Shown: in pieces, positions 53,583 to 61,459 of the stretch
Layout of the letters: each line of letters starts with the position of its first letter
Numbering within the stretch: the stretch's first letter is position 1
Position numbers and translations under genes: made by a program
Source: Dictyoglomus thermophilum H-6-12
GTDB taxonomy: Bacteria; Dictyoglomota; Dictyoglomia; Dictyoglomales; Dictyoglomaceae
Assembly: GCF_000020965.1 (NCBI RefSeq)
Contig: NC_011297.1
Location: forward strand, 186,001 to 250,000
Direction: 5' to 3'
Length of the DNA stretch: 64,000 bases
The notes under the pieces: model-generated
What the model saw: only the letters and a program-made list of their open reading frames with translations
What the model was told of the DNA's origin: nothing
Databases searched by the model: none

Positions 53583-54916
53583 TTGTCTTCTCCTTCCCCA
53601 TATGCTTTCATTAAACCTCTAACTAGACAATTATTGCAAAACCACAAATTTTCGCATTCTTTACATATTCTTTTATTTGGTGCAGGAATTTGAGAAATAA
53701 TTTCGAAATACATCGAATAAGTTTGTAAAAAATTCTTTAAAGAGTTCCCAGAAAACTTTAAATTGCCTATACTCATATCTGACATTTGGCAAATTTTAAC
53801 ATCAAGATTAGGAGAGAGAGTTATGCCAGATCTTCCAACACCACAATTTATCGAATCTGACATAATTTCTTCTTCAATTACTGATATAAAATTCTTACCA
53901 TATTTTTCGATTAAATTTTCTATATTTTTTTCAAACATAGCAAAGGCTTTATCGTCAAGAGATATTATTAAATCATTATTAGACTTAGCTCGCCCAATAG
54001 GAGCAATAGGACCAAAAGCGACTGCGGTAGCTCCAAGTTTATAAGCAATTTCAGCAACATCTGCCATTTGCTCAACATTAAGTGAAGTTACATTACATAC
54101 GACTCTCACAACTATTCCTAAATCTGATAACTTTTTTATGCTGTCAATCGCTGAATAGTAAGCTTTTTCATTACCTGTAAACCAACGTACATACTCTGGA
54201 GAACTTCCGTGAAGATCTATTTGTACAACTACTCTTTCTCTATTATAGTATAAAAGTTGACATATCTCCTCAGAGAGATTACTCCCATTAGTAAGTAAGC
54301 CAATTAATTCGAAATTATAAGTAAACAATTTCTTGAGAAATTCTTCTATATTTGAATAAACAGTTGGTTCTCCTCCTGTCAATTCTATTTCTCGTATTCC
54401 TAATTTATATGCTTCTTCAAGTATAGAAAGAATAACATCTGTTTTCATTTCAGATAACATATATATAGAAGAGTTATTGTAACAATGTTTACATTGATAA
54501 TTACATCTGTAAGTTAATTCTAAGACTAAGCCAAATGGAACTAAATAATCCCAACTTCCTGTTTTTGTAAAACAAGAATTTTTTATTTCATATTTATTTT
54601 TGCATTCAATCACAGAAATACCGTATCTATTATAAAGACGTTCAAAAAATATTGATATATTTCTAAAAACATTTTCCTCTGTGTCATTATATTTTCTACA
54701 GAAATAATTTACTATCTCAGAAAGACTTAAAGGTTCATACATCTTTTCAATAATTTCACCAGCAACTTTATTTAATTTGATTGCAGCCTGTTGTTTAAGA
54801 CGACCTCTCTTAGGAAGTTTTTTAGAATCAAAACATAAAAAAGCATACTGAGGTTGTAAATGCAACCTTAGATTATCAACGTCTAGTTTTAGATAAACAT
54901 TACTATCCAGGTTCAT
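53519..54916 (-). CDS. Radical SAM/SPASM peptide maturase of cluster B (PqqD-PqqE-like)
   Basis: A 465-residue protein. Residues about 45-105 look like a PqqD-type peptide-binding domain ('AIKLNKVAGEIIEKMYEPLS'). The radical SAM site is C138-xxx-C142-xx-C145 ('CNYQCKHCYNN'), then 'ELTGGEPTVYSNIEEF'. The SPASM domain has cysteines in 'CGVGRSG', 'CQMSD' and 'CKECENLWFCNNCLVRG'. Intact and full length. It probably modifies the Cys-rich peptide encoded just upstream, behind a hairpin. Similarity to PqqE suggests a carbon-centred cross-link, but the chemistry is unknown. Confidence 0.9.
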   Translation of the reverse strand: MNLDSNVYLKLDVDNLRLHLQPQYAFLCFDSKKLPKRGRLKQQAAIKLNKVAGEIIEKMYEPLSLSEIVNYFCRKYNDTEENVFRNISIFFERLYNRYGISVIECKNKYEIKNSCFTKTGSWDYLVPFGLVLELTYRCNYQCKHCYNNSSIYMLSEMKTDVILSILEEAYKLGIREIELTGGEPTVYSNIEEFLKKLFTYNFELIGLLTNGSNLSEEICQLLYYNRERVVVQIDLHGSSPEYVRWFTGNEKAYYSAIDSIKKLSDLGIVVRVVCNVTSLNVEQMADVAEIAYKLGATAVAFGPIAPIGRAKSNNDLIISLDDKAFAMFEKNIENLIEKYGKNFISVIEEEIMSDSINCGVGRSGITLSPNLDVKICQMSDMSIGNLKFSGNSLKNFLQTYSMYFEIISQIPAPNKRICKECENLWFCNNCLVRGLMKAYGEGEDKCVWRKEFLKNSFLLEIFQKK

Positions 54917-54945
54917 GCCTTTTAATCTTAACCTCCTTTTCTTAT

Positions 54946-54976
54946 TTTAGGTGCCGCTTTTTCAGCGGCACCTAAA
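54946..54976 (-). terminator. Hairpin between precursor peptide and maturase, cluster B
   Basis: Stem TAGGTGCCGC / GCGGCACCTA with a seven-base loop and no long T-run, nine bases after the precursor stop. Same position and probable function as the hairpin at 51270 in cluster A. Confidence 0.75.
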
Positions 54977-54984
54977 GCTATAAC

Positions 54985-55122
54985 CTATCTTAACCCTACA
55001 AATCCTACAAAAGTGGCAATCCATGCAGCTTGTACTTTGCCAGGACACCACCTACAAAATCCACATCCAGTACACCCAGCACACCAATTTTTTTCTACCC
55101 CAATAATTTGAGGTTCAGGCAT
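54985..55122 (-). CDS. Cys-rich precursor peptide B (five Cys, spacing three)
   Basis: A 45-residue peptide with cysteines at 14, 17, 20, 23 and 26, that is CxxCxxCxxCxxC ('WCAGCTGCGFCRWCPG'). The tail 'QAAWIATFVGFVGLR' is hydrophobic. GGAGGTGAAGGAA precedes the ATG. It is placed like peptides A1 and A2 in cluster A, between the small membrane peptide and the maturase, but with a Cys period of three instead of four. It is a probable RiPP precursor. A ferredoxin-like metal-binding peptide is the alternative. Confidence 0.75.
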   Translation of the reverse strand: MPEPQIIGVEKNWCAGCTGCGFCRWCPGKVQAAWIATFVGFVGLR

Positions 55123-55143
55123 TTCCTTCACCTCCTTTCTTCC

Positions 55144-55340
55144 TTATAAATTAAAAATCTCTAAAAATCCAATCAAGGGTCCAGAGATTATTAAAACCAA
55201 GGGAATCTTCATAGTATCTTGGATTCTTTTTTCTTGTTATCATCTTCTAAAGGGTCTGCATATATAACTTTAATAGAAAGTATTAACATGAAAATTATTA
55301 AAAGTATTGAAAGAAATATATTTTTATCCTTCTTTTTCAT
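55144..55340 (-). CDS. Small signal-peptide-like protein (43 aa) and coupled 22-aa frame, head of cluster B
   Basis: ATG 55340 has GGGAGG nine bases upstream. It encodes 43 residues (stop 55209): a basic start, a hydrophobic stretch of about 20 residues, 'IYADPLEDDNKKKESKIL', then TGA. An ATG overlapping that stop (55212) opens a second 22-residue hydrophobic frame 'MKIPLVLIISGPLIGFLEIF'. Comparison with 61107-60881 suggests the two were once one two-span protein of about 95 residues. As it stands the first frame looks like a secreted peptide of the pheromone type. The function is unknown. Confidence 0.5.
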
Positions 55341-55374
55341 TTTACATATTCCTCCCACTTAAACTTTTAATTTC

Positions 55375-55557
55375 CACTTTACCTTTTTGCATATGACTTT
55401 CAACTTTACCCTACTTGGGAATGTTGATGAAATCTTAATTTTAATGGGGCAAAATTTTTGTATTTTTAAGTTTTTTTGAAGATAAAGCGTTTTGGTAGTA
55501 AATTGCTTAGATTAAAGGATATGATATAATTAACAAAAAGTTTTTCCCAATTTTGAG
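55375..55557 (+). promoter_or_regulatory. Control module M4: 40-bp motif and regulator promoter
   Basis: 40-bp motif at 55381-55420, TTGCTT (55503-55508) and TATAAT (55525-55530) 16 bp apart, then the same 23-nt leader before the ATG at 55560. Nearly identical to module M2 and to the copy at 63480-63612. Confidence 0.8.
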
Positions 55558-55559
55558 AT

Positions 55560-55970
55560 ATGCCCAAGGAAATTTCTTATATCAATAAGATCATATCCAC
55601 ATATGGATCTTATGCGAAACCGTTTTTAAACTGGATTTTAGAAACAGGCAAAATTTCTTCAACTTGGAAAGCTTATTTTTGGGCATTGAAATTATATTGG
55701 AAAGGGGAATACCTTTTAGCTTTAAGTAAATTAGAAAAAGCCCTTAATAAGTGTAATAATAGTAAAACATTATATTATCTTGTTCTTACGCAAAAACTTG
55801 CATTCTTATTAAGAGTAAATAGTAAAGAAGGGGTAGAGCTCTTTCACAAATTAAAACGAGAATTCCCTTATATTCCATCTTACGTAAGGAATATTACATC
55901 TTCAACTCTTATTAATTACTACAATTCGTTTCTTTCTTCTAATTCTTCAAAGTTTCGTATTTGGACATAA
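55560..55970 (+). pseudogene. Regulator-like protein, truncated copy
   Basis: A 136-codon frame matching the first 140 residues of the 43208 protein and almost identical to the copy at 63613. It ends 'KFRIWT' and then a stop, exactly where similarity to 43208 ends ('KFRIWSNS'). The following DNA carries fragments of unrelated genes, so the 3' two thirds were lost by recombination. The short product could still fold as a pair or two of TPR helices. Confidence 0.7.
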
Positions 55971-56062
55971 AATGCAAAATCTTGATTTTTGATCAATTTT
56001 ACTAACTGAGAAAGTATGCTGACTACACCACTCTAACTCTAAAAAACCTTCACATTAATAAA

Positions 56063-56335
56063 TCAATAAAATTTTTCAAGGATATATACGCTTTTAAAGG
56101 TCTTCAAAGAATAAATACCTAAAATAACTATAAGAATCATAAGATATATAAATGACCAAAATATACTAATTATGGAATTAAAACCTAAAGTAGATCTTAC
56201 CAAATTTAAACAATGAGTTATAGGATTTATAAGTAATACCGAAGTATATATAGGATGTAAATTATCTGTGGAGTAATATACGGGTGCAAAGAGTAGAAAG
56301 AACCACGAAAGCAAAGGAATTATACCTTTAAAAGA
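56063..56335 (-). pseudogene. C-terminal fragment of ABC-2 permease
   Basis: The minus strand reads 'GIIPLLSWFFLLFAPVYYS' and continues to a stop at 56063. 'PVYYSTDNLHPIYTSVLLIN' is the region before the last helix in ABC-2 permeases. There is no start, and the fragment is joined head-on to a sugar-isomerase fragment at about 56336. Confidence 0.6.
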
Positions 56336-56522
56336 ATATCCATTTTCTGCAAGAGCTATTGGAGAGGGTAAGATAAGATGGAAAGAGATTTTTGAGCTTT
56401 GTGAAACTATAGGTGGAACAGAATGGTATATAATAGAGTATGAAAATCTTAGATTTCCGGCTTTAGAGATGGTAAAATTGTGTTTGGAAAATCTTAGAAA
56501 ATTAAAGCGAGAGTCACTATAA
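56336..56522 (+). pseudogene. C-terminal fragment of sugar phosphate isomerase/epimerase
   Basis: The plus strand reads 'GEGKIRWKEIFELCETIGGT' and 'EWYIIEYENLRFPALEMV' to a stop at 56522, the usual last strand and helices of xylose-isomerase-like TIM barrels. No start is present. It is a broken gene end just upstream of the nucleotidyltransferase-HEPN pair. Confidence 0.65.
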
Positions 56523-56542
56523 TTGTAGAAGGTTTTTGTATT

Positions 56543-56887
56543 ATGGATAAAACAATTAATTATTTAAATGAAGTCGAAAAAGCCATACTTAAAGAGCTGA
56601 AAGTGAAGCTTTTAGAACTTTTGGGTTCTAATTTTATATCTATGGTTCTTTTTGGATCAAAAGCGCGCGGTGATTATGATGAGGATTCTGATATAGATGT
56701 GGTAATAATTGTGAATTATTTAGATAAAGACATAAAGGATAAAATTCTTTTAAAGGTTACGGAGTTAGAGACTAAATATGGCATAGTTTTGTCGACCTTA
56801 ATACTTTCTAAGGAGGATTTTGAGTATCTGAAACAAAGGGAAAGAAGGATTGCTCTTGATATTGAAAGAGAAGGAATTGAAATATGA
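56543..56887 (+). CDS. MNT-family nucleotidyltransferase, antitoxin-like
   Basis: A 114-residue minimal nucleotidyltransferase with 'FGSKARGDYDEDSDIDVVII' near residue 38, the complete GSxxxGxxxxxSDxD motif. In paired MNT-HEPN systems the enzyme modifies or neutralises the HEPN partner. The stop overlaps the HEPN gene start by four bases. Intact, unlike the pair at 23294-23992. It lies between broken gene ends. Confidence 0.88.
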   Translation: MDKTINYLNEVEKAILKELKVKLLELLGSNFISMVLFGSKARGDYDEDSDIDVVIIVNYLDKDIKDKILLKVTELETKYGIVLSTLILSKEDFEYLKQRERRIALDIEREGIEI

Positions 56888-57288
56888 AAGAGGAGAATAT
56901 AAGGATAAGTGTGAAAGAAGAGATAGAGAGAGCTAAAGAGGCTTATAAATCCGCAAATATTTTGTTTGAAAATGATCTTATAAAGGATGCCATATCACGT
57001 TTGTATTATTATGCTTTACATATGGTAAGAGCCCTTCTTTTTACAAGGGGATTTGAACCTAAAAGTCACGAGGGGGCTTTAAGACTTTTGAGTTTGTATT
57101 TTGTTAAAGAAGGAATATTTGAGCCAGAGATTGCTCATATCTTCTCAAGACTTATGAAGTATAGAGAAGAGGCAGATTATAATCCTTTCTATGTATTTTC
57201 TAAAGAAGATTTTTTAAACTATAGGAAAGAAGCTGAAATTTTAGCAAGTGAGATTGAAAAATATCTCGCAAAAGTTGGTTTGTTATAG
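56884..57288 (+). CDS. HEPN-domain protein, partner of MNT
   Basis: A 134-residue HEPN protein: 'ISVKEEIERAKEAYKSANIL', 'DAISRLYYYALHMVRALLFT', then 'SHEGALRLL' and 'MKYREEADYNPF', typical of the HEPN proteins found behind minimal nucleotidyltransferases. It lacks a clear RxxxxH motif; 'RLYYYALH' and 'REEADY' are present instead, so RNase activity is uncertain. Translationally coupled to the MNT gene. Confidence 0.87.
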   Translation: MKEENIRISVKEEIERAKEAYKSANILFENDLIKDAISRLYYYALHMVRALLFTRGFEPKSHEGALRLLSLYFVKEGIFEPEIAHIFSRLMKYREEADYNPFYVFSKEDFLNYRKEAEILASEIEKYLAKVGLL

Positions 57289-57333
57289 TTTAACTTTGTG
57301 AATATTGAGCTTTTTAAAAAAGCTAGCATTTAC

Positions 57334-58113
57334 TTAGTAAAGATTAATATTTCCAATATGCCTTGCTTTACGTTCTAAAAATTTAATTATAAATTGGCCT
57401 AAAAGGAAATACATTATAAGTAATCCGATTTCAGAGACTATGTAGGGTATTGCCATAGATATTTTATCCTGTATTATTAAGTTGAGACCTTCCATAAGAT
57501 GGGATAGAGGAAAAATCTGAGATAGATATTTCAAAAATGTTGGAAATCTAGAGATGGGTATATTAACACCGCTTAAAAGAATCATTAAAATCTCCATTCC
57601 GTTAAGAAGCATAATTTATATCTCTGGTTAATAGTCCCAAACTTGCTATAAGACTTCCAAAAAGGCTCACTGATATAACTCCTATTATTATCAATAAGAA
57701 AATAAATACAAATTGATATGGGGGATAGTATATTTGAATCCTGTAAGGATAATAGTAAGCCCAATTAATACTGTAATGAAAGCATTGATAATATGGAAAA
57801 ATATTTTTTGAGCGATGATTCTTAAACGAGATCGAGGGCTTACAATAAAATACATCAAAGTACCTTGTTGCCTTTCGGAGAAATAGATGATGCCTATTCC
57901 TTTTAAAGCACTTATTGAGGAGAGAAGGATGGCGTTACCTAAAATAAAAACTGCAATATTAGTTTTTTCTTTATATCCATACAATATTAAGAAGGAATAA
58001 AAAAGAAACCTAAATATAGGATTAATTACCTTTTCAATCATATAAGCCTTTGGATTTAGCCACAATGAGACTCCTTTGTAAGCTAACCAAGAATTTCTCA
58101 AAAAAATCCACAC
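57334..58113 (-). pseudogene. ABC-2 permease of cluster C, frameshifted
   Basis: Frames 58113-57691 ('WLAYKGVSLWLNPKAYMIEK') and 57690-57334 ('LEILMILLSGVNIPISRFPT' region) give one ABC-2 permease only if a frame change near 57690 is allowed. The first ends in a premature stop after 'INLYLFSY'. It would be the second permease of a pair with 58125. Confidence 0.75.
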
Positions 58114-58124
58114 TCTTTTGAGCT

Positions 58125-58886
58125 TTAAATACCTCCAAAGGTTGCATCTTTCCTATTTTTTCTCTCTATGTATTTAAAGAGAAAATGCCCTACAAGTAGA
58201 TATAGTACACTTAAGATAATAGAATAGTAAAATTCTTTTTCAATACTATTACATTTTTGCACAGAATTTTTTAGGAATGACACACTCCACCTAATGGGAA
58301 GGATATTAGAAATATATTGGACCCATGAAGGAAGAATTTCCACAGGAAATAGAATTCCAGATATAAAGTATATTGGATATAGAATAGAGGATATCAGGGC
58401 AAAAGCATTTCTAGATAATGTAAATAAAGTTGCAGTTAAGAAAGAAATTGCTAAAAGGGAGAGTAAGAGGGAAAATAATGAGAGCAAAAATAAGTCAATA
58501 CGAGAGATTATTAAAGGGATTCTTAAAATTAATATGGAATAAATTATAACTATTGCAAAAGAGATAAAACCTATTAAGGTATTAGCTAAAATTTTGGAAA
58601 AGATTATAAATTCAAATCTTATCGGGGTAACTGATACAGCCTCAAGAGTTCCTGATAGTCTTTCCCTCTCAATCTCGATAGCGGATGAATAACAAGCAAG
58701 TCCCCACAAAGAGGCAATTCCACTTCCCCAGATTATATAGACCATCTCTTTGCCTGAATATATAAAGTATAAGAGAGTGGAAAAGAATATGGGCATAATA
58801 AAGATAGAAAATTTATATAAATTTCTCGAGAAAGATATTTTGTAGTGGATTTTAAATATAGAGAACAAAGCCCTAAAATAGGTCAT
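58125..58886 (-). CDS. ABC-2 type permease of cluster C
   Basis: A 253-residue membrane protein with six hydrophobic segments. 'SAIEIERERLSGTLEAVSVT' is the coupling helix and 'YPIYFISGILFPVEILPSWV' the typical segment before the last helix. The frame is intact, but the cognate ATPase and second permease are both broken, so it is probably no longer functional. Confidence 0.82.
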   Translation of the reverse strand: MTYFRALFSIFKIHYKISFSRNLYKFSIFIMPIFFSTLLYFIYSGKEMVYIIWGSGIASLWGLACYSSAIEIERERLSGTLEAVSVTPIRFEFIIFSKILANTLIGFISFAIVIIYSILILRIPLIISRIDLFLLSLFSLLLSLLAISFLTATLFTLSRNAFALISSILYPIYFISGILFPVEILPSWVQYISNILPIRWSVSFLKNSVQKCNSIEKEFYYSIILSVLYLLVGHFLFKYIERKNRKDATFGGI

Positions 58887-58892
58887 TTCAGA

Positions 58893-59862
58893 CTACTCTC
58901 CTAACAATTTTAAGTATACATCCTCTAAAGATATCTTTTTTACAATAAGGTCATGGATTGGAATTCCCTTCAAGTTTGTGAAAATATTAGATATAGCTGT
59001 AGATTCTGGAGTAATAACTAGGATAACTTCTAAGAAGTTTTCATTTTCATGTATTTTTAAATTTTTGACATATTTTAATTTTTCAAGTTCATTTAATTTT
59101 GCCTTAAAATGTTTATCAATTAATAGCTTAATCTCAAAACTTTCCGAATATTTACTCTTTAAAGAGGCTGGCGTGTCTATGGTTATAATTTCTTCACTTT
59201 TAAGAAAAGCAATTCTATCACAAAGTTCTTCTACTTCCTGCATGTAATGACTCGTAAAAATAATGGTTTTTTCATATTTTTTAATCTCTTAATTATATTT
59301 CTGATCTCTCTTGCTCCTATAGGATCAAGACCAATAGTAGGCTCATCTAAAAAGATGATTTCAGGGTCGTTAATAAGTCCTCTTGCAATCTGTAATTTTT
59401 GTTTCATTCCTTTTGAATATGTTTCTACCTTATCTTTTAATCTATTACTGGGTAAGCCAACAATTTCAAGTAATTCCTTTATTTTTTCTTTTCTGTTTTT
59501 ATAGGGTACACCGTATAGATCAGCGAAGTACTCCAAATTTTCAATAGCGGACAACCTCGTATAAAGATTTCTTTCTCCTCCCATAACAAAATTTATACTC
59601 TTTCTAACCTTCTCAGGTTCTTTATGTTATGTCGTAGCCTAAAATTTTTACCTCACCACTGGTAGGTAAAAGTAAGGTACTAAGAATTTTTATAGTGGTA
59701 GTTTTTCCTGCCCCGTTAGGTCCTAAGATTCCAAAAATTTCTCCCTTATTTACTTGAAAGGATATTCCTTTGAGAGCAATTATTTTCTCTGGTTTCTTTT
59801 TAAAATCAAATATTCTTATTTTTATTAAGTATTTCCTATATAAATCCTTAACTTCTATTATT
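58893..59862 (-). pseudogene. ABC transporter ATPase of cluster C, two frameshifts and lost start
   Basis: Three frames make up one NatA-like ATPase. The first has Walker A '[20 protein letters not shown]' (near 59720), ending at 59620. The second (59584-59231) has 'YSKGMKQKLQIARGLI' and Walker B 'IIFLDEPTIGLD'. The third starts 'TSHYMQEVEELCDRIAFL' and ends at 58893. AAAAGGAG precedes codons TCA-ATA-ATA rather than an ATG, so the start is also lost. Confidence 0.85.
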
Positions 59863-59882
59863 GACTCCTTTTATGACCTCCC

Positions 59883-60874
59883 TCAACCAATAAGCTTCAA
59901 AGCATCATCAGCACTTTCTCCACAAAAAATGTTATAGATAAGATTATGAAACCCAATAATAGAAGCTCCTTTACTGTTTTGATGTCTCCCAACTAAATAA
60001 ACTCTTCCTATAATCTTTCCGTTCTCTATTATATGATATTCTTCCCATCTTTTTCGTTAGAATTAGAAAGTGAAAATTCTGCTCCTGGAATGATAAATAA
60101 AGGTGGATATTTATCAGGTGGAACCTCAATGGTATTTCCTAAAGATATCGCTTTCCCCGAATTAAATAATCCTTCAGTAATAATTACATATTCCTTCCAT
60201 TCCTTTTCGGAGAGAAAATTATATATCTCTATGAAATTTTCCTCTGCCTAACTCACAATGCATTTTTAGTTTTACTCCTCGGAATTTAAAATTTTTTTCC
60301 CTCAAAATTTTACACGCAGTTAAGAAATTTTTTAACCATGTCTCTCATTAGACTTATACCTAACGTATTATGGGACTCTATTTCTTCACGCGTGAGAACA
60401 GTTTTTTTAATGTGATTTACATATCTATATAAGCTTCCCGCATGATGTTCGTCACAAGATAGATGAATTTCTACATTTTCCTTTACTATTCCCAAGTTAA
60501 CTAAATTTTCTATGGTCTCTTTTACTCCTTCCTTTCCTTTTTTTAAAGAGATGACACCTTCTACCACTTGTAAAAATATATATTGGAATAGACCTTTCGA
60601 AATTTTTATAAGTCAAAATTTTAATAACTTCTGATAATCCTTTATATTCTAATGGTTCACCCCCAGTAAGTCTTATTTCTCTTAGTTTATTAAAATCTAC
60701 TTTCCTCCAAAAATTAATGTGCCATTCTGTAGGTAAGTAAAAACCTAAAAATTTATTATAAGACCAACAATGAGCACAACTCCCGCTACAAGAAGGATTT
60801 AGGAAATAAACAACTTCCCATCCATTAGGATGTATTTTTTTATTATCAAAGTCCAAATATAATGGAAGATTCAT
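59883..60874 (-). pseudogene. Radical SAM protein of cluster C, frameshifted
   Basis: ATG 60874 opens a frame with C29-xxx-C33-xx-C36 ('CSGSCAHCWSY') and 'IRLTGGEPLEYKGL', which breaks near 60560. It continues in other frames as 'VVEGVISLKKGKEGVKETI', 'MHCELGRG', 'YNFLSEKEWKEYVIITEGLF' and 'GRVYLVGRHQNSKGASIIGF' to 59883. About 330 residues in total with at least three frame changes. It lacks a clear SPASM Cys set, so it may belong to a different radical SAM type from clusters A and B. Confidence 0.75.
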
Positions 60875-60880
60875 TTTGTT

Positions 60881-61107
60881 TTAAGTATTATGATAGTATT
60901 CATACTTTTTCCATATAAGCCCTTCTATTACTTGTTTTGCAAAAATAGGTAGTATCCTTTTCCCTTCCTTTCTTCCTTTAAAATTAAAAATCTCCAAAAA
61001 TCCAATCAAGGCTCCGGAAATTATTAAAACCAAGTGAAACCTTTGTAGTATCTTGGATTCTTTTTCTTGTTATCACCTTCTAAAGGATCCTCATATGCAA
61101 TTCTCAT
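60881..61107 (-). pseudogene. Small membrane protein relic at head of cluster C
   Basis: ATG 61107 reads 'MRIAYEDPLEGDNKKKNPRY'. In the neighbouring frame the DNA goes on 'ILQRFHLVLIISGALIGFLE' and 'IFNFKGRKEGKRILPIFAKQ' to 60881, where it almost touches the radical SAM start. This is the longest version of the family seen at 55144 and 51733. The A-run after 'DNK' is one base shorter than in the 55340 copy. Confidence 0.5.
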
Positions 61108-61154
61108 AGTAAATATGAGCCTCACATATTCCTTTCACTTAAACCTTTTGTTTT

Positions 61155-61215
61155 CACTTTACCTTTTTGCATATGACTTTCAAATTTACCCTACTTGGGA
61201 ATGTTGTTAAGATCT
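61155..61215 (-). promoter_or_regulatory. Dispersed 40-bp motif, copy M5
   Basis: Motif core at 61161-61200, upstream of minus-strand cluster C. The DNA beyond it (61200-61350) resembles 34895-35070 rather than the regulator-bearing modules. Confidence 0.8.
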
Positions 61216-61299
61216 TATTTTCAAGTTTTATTTTTTTATATTTTTCAATTTTTTGTAATTTGAGTGTTTTTTGTAGAAAAATATTTGTATATGAATTAT

Positions 61300-61350
61300 C
61301 TTTTTAAGAAGATTTATACTCCAGTTCCTTTATATCTTCTGGTACCTCCA
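61300..61350 (-). repeat. Fragment of permease gene 35034 3' end
   Basis: TTTATACTCCAGTTCCTTTA and the next 25 bases match the last codons ('TRRYKGTGV') of the ABC-2 permease ending at 35034. Together with the motif M5 it shows that a block like 34857-35070 was copied here. Confidence 0.75.
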
Positions 61351-61395
61351 AAAGGAGAAAAGTAATAACATAGATCCATATAAATATACAAAAAC

Positions 61396-61424
61396 AAGGA
61401 GCAGGGTTTTGCCCTGCTCCTTGA
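61396..61424 (-). terminator. Terminator of repeat lipoprotein gene
   Basis: Stem AAGGAGCAGGG / CCCTGCTCCTT, with the same core as the terminators at 10250 and 11621, downstream of the minus-strand gene ending at 61460. Confidence 0.88.
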
Positions 61425-61459
61425 AATTTTTAAAAGAAAGATTTTAACAGACTAACTTC

